Assembly (NCBI RefSeq): GCF_025165815.1
Contig: NZ_JAFFZE010000006.1
Span: 124,001-188,000, forward strand
Length of the DNA: 64,000 nt
Direction of reading: 5' to 3'
DNA from: Actinophytocola gossypii
GTDB lineage: Bacteria; Actinomycetota; Actinomycetes; Mycobacteriales; Pseudonocardiaceae
The position numbers and the translations under genes were made by a program. The notes below the pieces were generated by a model that did no database searches, was not told the DNA's origin, and saw only the letters and a program-made list of their open reading frames with translations. Below are positions 1 to 6,373 of this stretch, in pieces (the first letter of the stretch is position 1; each line of letters begins with the position of its first letter).

Positions 1-246
1 CTGGACCAACGAGTCAGATTCACCCGCCAGGTCCTGGCCCGCATGGCCGGCCCGAGAACCAGCGCCACCGTCCTGGCCGCCCTCCCAGCCCTCGGCATAG
101 CCCTGGGCGAAGCCATGGGCGCCCACCCCCTCCACGTCCTGACCACCACCCCCCTCGGCGGCGCCCTCCTGGTCGTCGGCGTCGCCTTCCTCGCCGCGGG
201 CATCACCTGGACAGCCCGCCTCACCACGCAGGCGGTGCCCCAATGA
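1..246 (+). CDS. TadB-like pilus assembly membrane protein (3' end only)
   Basis: This is the C-terminal end of a gene that begins left of the window; the reading frame is open from base 1. The visible 81 residues contain two hydrophobic stretches (roughly residues 20-36 and 53-71) separated by a short polar loop, as at the end of type II secretion F-domain (TadB/GspF) proteins. Such proteins form the inner-membrane platform of the Tad/Flp pilus together with the ATPase TadA. The assignment rests mainly on position: a second F-domain protein and three pilin-like genes follow in the same direction. The stop codon overlaps the ATG of the next small frame (ATGA). Family is likely, the exact subgroup is inferred. 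Confidence 0.7.
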   Translation: MDQRVRFTRQVLARMAGPRTSATVLAALPALGIALGEAMGAHPLHVLTTTPLGGALLVVGVAFLAAGITWTARLTTQAVPQ

Positions 247-358
247 CTTCACCTCGCCGCCGCCTGCGCCATCTGAACCGCCCGGCTCACCACGCAGGCG
301 GTGCCGCAATGACTTCACTTCGTCGCTGGTATCACGTGAACCGCTCGGCCCTGATCAC
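217..358 (+). repeat. Decayed tandem duplication between tadB and tadC
   Basis: The sequence around the tadB stop (about 217-282) is repeated with roughly a 66-base period: CTCACCACGCAGGCGGTGCC followed by CAATGACTTCAC appears at about 220 and again at about 286, and a third, faded copy (GATCACCGAGGCGGTGCGCC) starts at about 353. Each clear copy carries an ATGA junction. The array looks like a slipped duplication of the tadB stop / downstream start region. Confidence 0.7.
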
Positions 359-476
359 CGAGGCGGTGCGCCAACTGTCCCCACTCCGCCGTCACCCAAC
401 CTCTGCAGGTGGCACCTCGTCCGCCCACCCAGGCGGTACCCGACGCGAGCCGAGCCCACCGGCGGTGCCGCGATGA
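243..476 (+). CDS. Possible small ORF coupled to tadB and tadC (doubtful)
   Basis: A 77-codon frame starts with the ATGA that overlaps the tadB stop and ends in the ATGA that overlaps the tadC start, so it would be translationally coupled on both sides. The product is basic, rich in Arg, His and Pro, has no membrane segment and matches no family I know. Residues 1-22 and 23-42 are related because the DNA is tandemly duplicated here. It may be spacer that merely stays open in a GC-rich genome, or a short coupling ORF. I cannot assign a function. Confidence 0.25.
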   Translation: MTSPRRRLRHLNRPAHHAGGAAMTSLRRWYHVNRSALITEAVRQLSPLRRHPTSAGGTSSAHPGGTRREPSPPAVPR

Positions 477-1177
477 ACCCGACCAGTACCGCGCTCCTGC
501 TCCTGGCCGCCGCCCTACCGCTGTCCGCGCGGCCACGCGCGACAAGCGGTCGCCTGGCCGCGCTCAGCGGCACCCGACGATCGCGGTCACCCAGCCCAGC
601 CGTCCTTCACGCCGCGCTCGCCGTGACGCTGGGTCTCCTGACCGCCCTCTCGGCCGGCCTCCCACTCGGCCCGATCGCCGGCGCGGCCGTCGCCGCGTTC
701 ACCTGGTCGCTGACCCGCCGACGCACCCGCGCCCCCGCACCCGACCCCCTCGCACTGGCAGCCGCCTGGGACCTGCTCGCCGCGTGCCTGCGCGCCGGCC
801 TCCCCGTCGCGACCGCCGTCACCTCCGTCGCCGACGACTTACCCGGGGACGCGCGCCGAGCCCTGCGAGCCACCGCCGACCTGCTCGCGCTGGGGGCCGA
901 CCCGGCCGACGCCTGGCTGCCCGCACTGCACTGCCCGCACACGGCCGCCCTGGCCCGCGGCGCGCGTCACACCACCCGCTCCGGCACCGCACTCGCCGAC
1001 ATCGTCGGCGCCCTGGCCACCTCCGTCCGCGCCGACGCAGGCGACGAGGCGGAGACCAGGGCCCAACGGGCGGGCGTGCTCATCGCCGCGCCGCTCGGGC
1101 TGTGCTTCCTGCCCGCGTTCATCTGTCTCGGAATCGTCCCCGTGGTGGCCGGCCTGGCCGCCCAACTGTCCATTTAG
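473..1177 (+). CDS. TadC-like type II secretion F-domain protein
   Basis: A 234-aa membrane protein expected to sit in the inner-membrane platform of the Tad pilus next to TadB. It has N-terminal hydrophobic segments (about residues 40-75), a soluble helical F-domain in the middle (about 95-195, with the LLAACLRAGLPV and GTALADI stretches typical of the family) and a C-terminal hydrophobic hairpin (about 205-232). The start chosen is the ATG in the ATGA overlap with the preceding frame. It corresponds by position to Rv3657c of M. tuberculosis. Its TAG stop is part of the ribosome binding site of the pilin gene. Family is confident; substrate is inferred from context. Confidence 0.8.
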   Translation: MNPTSTALLLLAAALPLSARPRATSGRLAALSGTRRSRSPSPAVLHAALAVTLGLLTALSAGLPLGPIAGAAVAAFTWSLTRRRTRAPAPDPLALAAAWDLLAACLRAGLPVATAVTSVADDLPGDARRALRATADLLALGADPADAWLPALHCPHTAALARGARHTTRSGTALADIVGALATSVRADAGDEAETRAQRAGVLIAAPLGLCFLPAFICLGIVPVVAGLAAQLSI

Positions 1178-1185
1178 GAGCAATC

Positions 1186-1371
1186 ATGTTCGTCCCACCC
1201 CGTCCCACCCGCGAGTTCCTTCTCGGCGACGACGGCATGACCACCGTCGAGTACGTCATCGGCGCGCTGGCCGCCGCCGCCCTCGCGGGGATCCTGATCG
1301 CGGTCGCCGGCAGCGAAACCGTGATGAACAAGCTCGCCGACATCATCGACCGGGCGCTGTCGGTGCACTGA
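1186..1371 (+). CDS. Flp-type pilin, DUF4244 family
   Basis: A 61-aa protein that should be the major Tad pilin. It has a basic leader ending in GDDG, then M-T-T-V-E, which is the class III prepilin pattern (cleavage after Gly, Glu at +5), followed by one hydrophobic helix (about residues 22-42) and a short polar tail. The ATG at 1186 follows AGGAG at 1176-1180. The prepilin peptidase is not in the window. Small actinobacterial pilins of this shape are annotated DUF4244. Confidence 0.85.
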   Translation: MFVPPRPTREFLLGDDGMTTVEYVIGALAAAALAGILIAVAGSETVMNKLADIIDRALSVH

Positions 1372-1727
1372 TGGCCGACGTCAGGCGCGGCCGCGACAAC
1401 GACAGCGGCATGGTCACCGTCGAGGCGGCGATCGCGCTCACCGCGTTCATCGCCGTCCTCGGCATCGCCCTCGGCGCGATCTCGGCCGCGATCGACCAAC
1501 TGAGATGCACCGACGCCGCCCGCGAGGCGGCCCGCCTGACCGCCCGCGGCGAATCCGACAAGGCCACCTCCGCCGCCCGCCACATCGCCCCCGACGGCGC
1601 CACCATCCACGTCACCACCGACGGAGAGGAGATCCACGTGTCGGTCACCGCCACCCCGTTCCCCGGCATCGACCTGCATGCCGACGCCTACGCCATCGCC
1701 GAACCGGCACCGGCGCCGAGCCCGTGA
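1371..1727 (+). CDS. TadE-like minor pilin
   Basis: A 118-aa TadE family protein, one base overlapping the pilin stop (TGATG). The N-terminus has a basic leader, then G / M-V-T-V-E with Glu at +5, and a hydrophobic helix (about residues 19-42), so it should be processed and held in the membrane like a pilin. The soluble remainder is a small mixed domain ending in a Pro/Ala tail. TadE-like proteins are minor pilus components. It corresponds by position to Rv3655c. Confidence 0.8.
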   Translation: MADVRRGRDNDSGMVTVEAAIALTAFIAVLGIALGAISAAIDQLRCTDAAREAARLTARGESDKATSAARHIAPDGATIHVTTDGEEIHVSVTATPFPGIDLHADAYAIAEPAPAPSP

Positions 1728-2146
1728 CCGCCACCGAGACCGAGACCGAGACCGAGCCGGACCACCCGGGGGACCGCGGAGTGGCGACACTCTGGGCCGC
1801 CGGCGCCATCGCCGCCGTCATGGTGGTGACGGTCGTCGTCGTGTGGATCGGGGCCGCGGCGAACGCCCGGCACCGCGCCGCGGCGGCCGCCGACCTCGCC
1901 GCGCTCGCCGCCGCCGGGAGCGCGATCCACGGTGAACGGTCGGCGTGCGACAAGGCCAGCTGGGTGGCCGACCGGATGCGGGTGACGCTCGCCTCCTGCC
2001 GGCTCGACGGCTGGAACGCCCTGGTGGAGATCACCGCCGCCCCGCCGGGCGTGCTCGCCGGCTTCGGTCCGGCGGAAGCGCGGGCCAGGGCCGGACCAGG
2101 GAAACCGGTGGTCGAGCCAAGGCGAACGGTCGTCCCGGAACGGTAA
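1724..2146 (+). CDS. Rv3654c-like TadE-related pseudopilin
   Basis: A 140-aa protein starting at the GTG of a GTGA overlap with the gene before. After an acidic Thr-Glu repeat (residues 2-11) comes G-D-R-G / V-A-T-L-W and a hydrophobic helix (about residues 26-46), then a soluble helical domain with two Cys. The layout is that of a pseudopilin, but position +5 is Trp instead of the Glu found in the two genes upstream. It closes the Tad operon in this window. Actinobacteria commonly carry such a third pilin-like gene (Rv3654c family). Confidence 0.7.
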   Translation: MTATETETETEPDHPGDRGVATLWAAGAIAAVMVVTVVVVWIGAAANARHRAAAAADLAALAAAGSAIHGERSACDKASWVADRMRVTLASCRLDGWNALVEITAAPPGVLAGFGPAEARARAGPGKPVVEPRRTVVPER

Positions 2147-2347
2147 GCGGTGTTACTCGACCTCCCGACACCGCGACGACCGGCCGATCGGGCTTCAGCC
2201 CGTCACCTTTTCGTTATGCGTTCACCGTGCCACAACGACCAGTTGTCGACAGCACGTTTCCTCCGCGACGGCTCTGCCGTCAAATGAGACGTGGAGCACC
2301 TCGCGATGATGCGGGCGCTCGAAGTACCAAGGAGGCAAGTTCCCGAC

Positions 2348-2977
2348 ATGTTGGACATGGAATGGTCGGATAGCTGGCGCGGAGCCTTCCGCGTCGAGCT
2401 GCGGGCGCAGGCCATCGGCCTCGCGTGGCGTGGCTGGCCGGTACTGCCAGGCACCTATCCGGCGGGCTCGCACTGGGCGGGCCGCGAACTCCCCGAGCAC
2501 ACCGGTCCCCACCCCGTCCACGACGACTGGCAGGCGCGCGTCGGCACCGAGCCGGAGCAGGTCGCCTCCTGGTGGAGCGGCCGCCCCTACAGCGTCCTGC
2601 TCGCCACCGGCGTCACCTTCGACGCCATCGAGGTCCCCGGCGACCTCGGCCGCGGCGCCGCCCGCGAGCTCCGTACCGTCGGGCTCCCGGTGCCGATCAT
2701 CGCCACCCCCGACGACCGCTGGACCTTCCTGGTGACCACCGGCCGGCCGCTGGCGCGCACCCTCGCCGACCACCCCGACGTCGTCCTGCACGCCGACGGC
2801 GACTACGTCCCGCTGCCGCCGACCCCGGTGCGGCACGGCGTCGTGCACTGGCGGGTCAACCCCGAGGTGTGCGGCTGGCAGATCCCCGCCTCCAGCACGG
2901 TTCAGGACGCGCTCCTCGACGCGCTGGCCCGCGAGACCGTCGCCCGCCCGGTCGCCGACCTCGTCACCGCCGACTGA
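2348..2977 (+). CDS. Prim-Pol domain-like protein
   Basis: A 209-aa soluble protein resembling the N-terminal domain of bifunctional DNA primase/polymerases: a helix ending in GWPVLPGTYP, a W-x-x-R central region, and a FDAIEVP segment at the place of the first acidic catalytic motif (usually FDVIDVD-like). The usual His motif in the middle of the domain is not obvious, so activity is uncertain. The ATG at 2348 has GGAGG 12 bases upstream; a GTG at 2291 in the same frame is the alternative. It stands alone with no helicase or phage genes nearby, so it is probably a chromosomal stand-alone relative. Confidence 0.6.
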   Translation: MLDMEWSDSWRGAFRVELRAQAIGLAWRGWPVLPGTYPAGSHWAGRELPEHTGPHPVHDDWQARVGTEPEQVASWWSGRPYSVLLATGVTFDAIEVPGDLGRGAARELRTVGLPVPIIATPDDRWTFLVTTGRPLARTLADHPDVVLHADGDYVPLPPTPVRHGVVHWRVNPEVCGWQIPASSTVQDALLDALARETVARPVADLVTAD

Positions 2978-3762
2978 CCCGGACGGACACGACCTGGGAT
3001 GAGTGGGATGCGCTCAGCAGTACCCGAGACACACGCTTCGCCGGAAGCTCCCTTCCGGCGAACCCGCGGTGGGCGTTCCGCAGAAATGCCGCCACACCGC
3101 GAACGACCCGTTCCGACGTTCGCCGCCGCTCCCGCAACCAGGCGGCCGAACCGGGAACGGGCAGCATGCCGGGCACTCGCTGGAGGAGACGGCCTCCCGC
3201 GGCGTGACCAGCACCGGGCCATCGGCGAGAACCTGGCCCCAGGGACGCCCGACGCACGCGGAGGTCTCAGCCTCCCCGCAAGCCCCGCGCGCGCCGGACG
3301 CCCCGCCGATGCCCGACCGCTGACCACGCACCGACCCGAGCGGTAGCAGACCGCTCCTCGCGTGCCTGGCGTAGCGCAGCGCGCCGGGGCCACCGGAACC
3401 CGCTCCGGCCCCCGGCGCGCTGCCGCATCTCCCACGAATGCCCCGAACGACCCGTACGGGACGCCCAACGTCCCAAATGGTCGTTCAGGGCATTGCCGCA
3501 CCGGGCGGCAACAGGCCGCGGAGGTTCGGCCGACCGCGTACCGGGCGCGGTGCCGGGCAGCGGAGCGTTCGGTCGATCGCGTGTCGCGTTGGAGTCTGGC
3601 GACCAAGCGTTCGGTCGGCCGCGTGTCGCGGTGGAGTCTGGCGACCAAGCGTTCGGTCGGCCGCGTGTCGCGTTGGAGTCTGGCGACCAAGCGTTCGGTC
3701 GATCGCGTGTCCCGGCGATGTCTGGTGGCTGGGCGTTCGGCCGACCGCGTGTCGCGGTGGGG
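2978..3762. other. 785-base intergenic region rich in repeats
   Basis: No frame here has convincing protein features. The stretch contains a 7-bp inverted repeat GCGAACG / CGTTCGC (3099-3123), a large imperfect palindrome (3437-3494), and a six-unit 42-base tandem array that runs into the 3' end of the helicase gene (3565-3790). The genes on either side converge here. Confidence 0.7.
3437..3494. repeat. 58-base imperfect palindrome (REP-like / terminator)
   Basis: The outer arms AATGCCCCGAACGACCC and TGGTCGTTCAGGGCATT pair at 15 of 17 positions. An inner stem GGGACG / CGTCCC closes on a CCCAA loop. It lies between two convergent genes, so it could act as a two-way terminator, though there is no U-tract. 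Its shape suggests a dispersed extragenic palindrome. Confidence 0.7.
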
Positions 3763-3790
3763 TCAGGCGGCTGGGCGTTCTGCGGTGACC
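3565..3790. repeat. Six-unit 42-base tandem repeat
   Basis: Units begin with GCGTTCGG at 3565, 3607, 3649, 3691 and 3733, and with GCGTTCTG at 3775, exactly 42 bases apart. The first four are nearly identical and the last two have diverged. The last unit covers the final codons of the helicase gene on the minus strand. In that frame the unit is 14 codons long and would read as repeats like TRPTERLVARLQRD. The exact period is visible by eye. Confidence 0.9.
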
Positions 3791-6093
3791 GCGTCGAGGA
3801 CGGCGGTGAGGATCGCGACCGCGCCAGCCTTGTCCAGGGGCTCGTTGCCGTTGCCGCACTTGGGGGACTGGACGCACGAGGGGCACCCGGCCGGGCACTC
3901 GCACGCCGCGATCGCGTCCCGGGTCGCCGTCAGCCACGGGACGAGTGCGGCGTGCGCGCGGTCCGCGAACCCCGCCCCGCCCGGATGTCCGTCGTGCACG
4001 AACACCGTTGCCTCGCCCGTGTCGGGGTGCATCGCCGTGGACACGCCGCCGATGTCCCACCGGTCGCAGGTCGCGAACAACGGCAGGAGCCCGATCGCCG
4101 CGTGTTCGGCCGCGTGCAACGCTCCTGGTACGTCCGCCTTCGGCACACCGGCCGCCGACAACACCGACGGCGGCACCGTGTACCAGACCGCCCGCGTGCG
4201 CAGCGTCTGCGACGGCAGGTCCAGCGGCACCTGGTCCAGCACCTCACCCGTCGGCAGCCGGCGCAGGTAACCCACCACGTGCGAGGTCACCGCCACCTCG
4301 CCGAGGCACACCGACACCGCGTCGAACGAACGGGACGTCTCCGTCGACAGCACCGCGATGTCCACCACCTCGCGCGGCTGCGTCGTCCACTCCGGATCCT
4401 CCCGGTGCACCAACGCCAACCCCGACGACAGGTCCAGCTCGTCCACCACGTACGACGTCCCCTGGTGCAGGTACACCGCCCCCTCGTGCACCGACGTGAA
4501 CGCCGACCCGAAGTCCACCGTCCCCAGCATCCGGCCCGAGTCGCCCTCCACCACGGCGACCTGCTCGCCACCCGAACCCCGGATGTCCACCGACGCGTGC
4601 GGGCGCTCGCGGGACGTCCAGAACCACCCCGTCGGCCGCCGCCGCAACGCACCGTCGGCCACCAGGTCGGACAGCACCCGGCGCACCGCGGCCACCGGCC
4701 CGAACGACGGCAGGCACGCCTCGGTCACCGGCAGCTCCGCCGCCGCGCACGCCAGCTGCGGCGCCAGCACGTACGGGTTCGCCGGGTCGATCACCGTCGC
4801 CTCGATCGGCTTGTCCAGCACCGCCGACGGGTTGTGCACCAGGTACGTGTCCAGCGGGTCGTCCCGCGCCACGAACACCACCAGCGCGCTGTCCCCGGCC
4901 CGCCCCGCGCGCCCGGCCTGCTGCCAGAACGACGCCAGCGTCCCCGGATACCCGGCCACCACTACCGCGTCCAGCCCGGCGATGTCCACCCCGAGCTCCA
5001 GCGCGTTCGTACTGGCCACGCCCAACAGCGAACCGGATGCCAGGGCCTGCTCCAACGCCCGCCGCTCCTCCGGCAGGAACCCCGCCCGGTACGCCGCCAC
5101 CCGCTCCGGCAGCGATGCGTCCACATGGGACAACGCCTGCCGTGCCGACAACGCGGTCAGCTCCGCGCCCCGCCGTGACCGGACGAACGCCAGCGTCCGC
5201 GCGCCCTCGACCACCAGATCCGTCAGGATCCGCGCCGTCTCCGCGCCGGCCGACCGCCGCACCGGCGCGCCGTTCTCCCCGGCCAGCTCCGGCAACAGCG
5301 GCGGCTCCCACAACGCAACCGTCCGCGCCCCCCGAGGCGACGCGTCCTCGGTCACCGCCTCGCACGGCACCCCGGTCAGCAGCGACGCCGACTCCGCCGG
5401 GTCCGACACCGTCGCCGACGCCAGCACGAACACCGGATCCGACCCGTACCGCCGCGCCACCCGCCGCAACCGGCGCAGCAGCAGCGCGACGTGCGAACCG
5501 AACACCCCCCGGTACCCGTGGCACTCGTCGACCACCACGTACGCGAGCCGCCGGAAGAACTGCGCCCACTTCGCGTGCGCCGGCAGGATCCCGCGGTGCA
5601 GCATGTCCGGGTTGCTGAACACCCACCGCGAGTGCGCCCGCACCCAGTCCCGCTCCGGCATCGGGGTGTCCCCGTCGTAGGCCGCCGGCCGCACGTCCGC
5701 GGCGCAGAACGCGGACAGCGCGCGCAGCTGGTCGGCGCCGAGCGCCTTGGTCGGCGACAGGTACAGCGCGGTCGCCTTCGGCCGCTCCGCCAGTGTCGTC
5801 AGCACCGGCAGCTGGTAGGCCAGCGACTTCCCGGACGCCGTGCCGGTGGAGATCACCACGTGCCGCCCGGCCCACGCGTGCTCGGCGGCCGCCACCTGGT
5901 GCGCCCACGGCGCGTCGATCCCGCACGACGCGAACCTCGAACGCAGCTCCTCGGGTACCCAGGACGGCCACGGCACCGGCGTCGCCGCGCGTTCTGGCAG
6001 CTCACGGGCGTGCCGCAGCGGGTTCTCGCCGGACGGCACCCCGGCCAGCACGCGCTCGAGCAGCCGGGCGCCACGCTGCTCACTCACGCGCAC
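3763..6093 (-). CDS. DEAD/DEAH-box helicase, MrfA/Hrq1-like, with DUF1998 zinc end
   Basis: A 776-aa superfamily 2 helicase. Visible motifs: STGTASGKS (Walker A), VVDECHG (DEAH-type box, here DECH), ASATVSDP (motif III), a C-terminal RecA lobe with STNALELGVDI, and Q-QAGRAGR (motif VI). Cys at 733, 737, 740 and 746 (CPAGCPSCVQSPKC) form the zinc site typical of the DUF1998 end of MrfA/Hrq1 helicases, which act in nucleotide-excision-type repair of DNA crosslinks. It corresponds to Rv3649. Start is the first of two close GTG codons (6093; 6087 is the alternative). The stop lies inside a 42-base tandem repeat, so the last few residues are probably variable. Confidence 0.9.
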   Translation of the reverse strand: MRVSEQRGARLLERVLAGVPSGENPLRHARELPERAATPVPWPSWVPEELRSRFASCGIDAPWAHQVAAAEHAWAGRHVVISTGTASGKSLAYQLPVLTTLAERPKATALYLSPTKALGADQLRALSAFCAADVRPAAYDGDTPMPERDWVRAHSRWVFSNPDMLHRGILPAHAKWAQFFRRLAYVVVDECHGYRGVFGSHVALLLRRLRRVARRYGSDPVFVLASATVSDPAESASLLTGVPCEAVTEDASPRGARTVALWEPPLLPELAGENGAPVRRSAGAETARILTDLVVEGARTLAFVRSRRGAELTALSARQALSHVDASLPERVAAYRAGFLPEERRALEQALASGSLLGVASTNALELGVDIAGLDAVVVAGYPGTLASFWQQAGRAGRAGDSALVVFVARDDPLDTYLVHNPSAVLDKPIEATVIDPANPYVLAPQLACAAAELPVTEACLPSFGPVAAVRRVLSDLVADGALRRRPTGWFWTSRERPHASVDIRGSGGEQVAVVEGDSGRMLGTVDFGSAFTSVHEGAVYLHQGTSYVVDELDLSSGLALVHREDPEWTTQPREVVDIAVLSTETSRSFDAVSVCLGEVAVTSHVVGYLRRLPTGEVLDQVPLDLPSQTLRTRAVWYTVPPSVLSAAGVPKADVPGALHAAEHAAIGLLPLFATCDRWDIGGVSTAMHPDTGEATVFVHDGHPGGAGFADRAHAALVPWLTATRDAIAACECPAGCPSCVQSPKCGNGNEPLDKAGAVAILTAVLDAVTAERPAA

Positions 6094-6156
6094 GAGCTTC
6101 GCACACCGCCCCGACAGCCCGGCGACACCGGGCCGACCACGAAAAGCAGCAATTCT

Positions 6157-6179
6157 TGATCGATACTCTTAATCGATCA
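6157..6179. promoter_or_regulatory. 8-7-8 inverted repeat between helicase and hppA
   Basis: TGATCGAT (6157-6164) and ATCGATCA (6172-6179) are perfect inverted arms with a 7-base AT-rich spacer. It lies in the 280-base divergent region between the helicase and hppA starts, the right place for an operator. The regulator is unknown. Confidence 0.5.
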
Positions 6180-6373
6180 CGGGAAACCCGCGAAAAGTCG
6201 AGGAAAGCGCAGTTGGCGGGCCACGTCGACGGTCCCGTCCGGCGAACCAATAGACTCCGCCGTCGTCCCATCAACAACTGGTGGCGCACCCCTTGCAACC
6301 AGGGGCTTTGTCGCGGTCGGTCCAGGCCGCCCCGCACACGCGCCCACCTCAGGCATTAGTACCTGGAGGACCG

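Noticed and set aside
2902..3690. Minus-strand frame of 262 codons with 14-residue repeats
   Set aside because: It has no upstream signals, no domain, and runs through palindromes and the gene end of the Prim-Pol-like protein; it is open only because the 42-base repeat is a multiple of three.
3565..3790. CRISPR array
   Set aside because: The 42-base units are directly adjacent with no unique spacers and no cas genes, so it is a plain tandem repeat.
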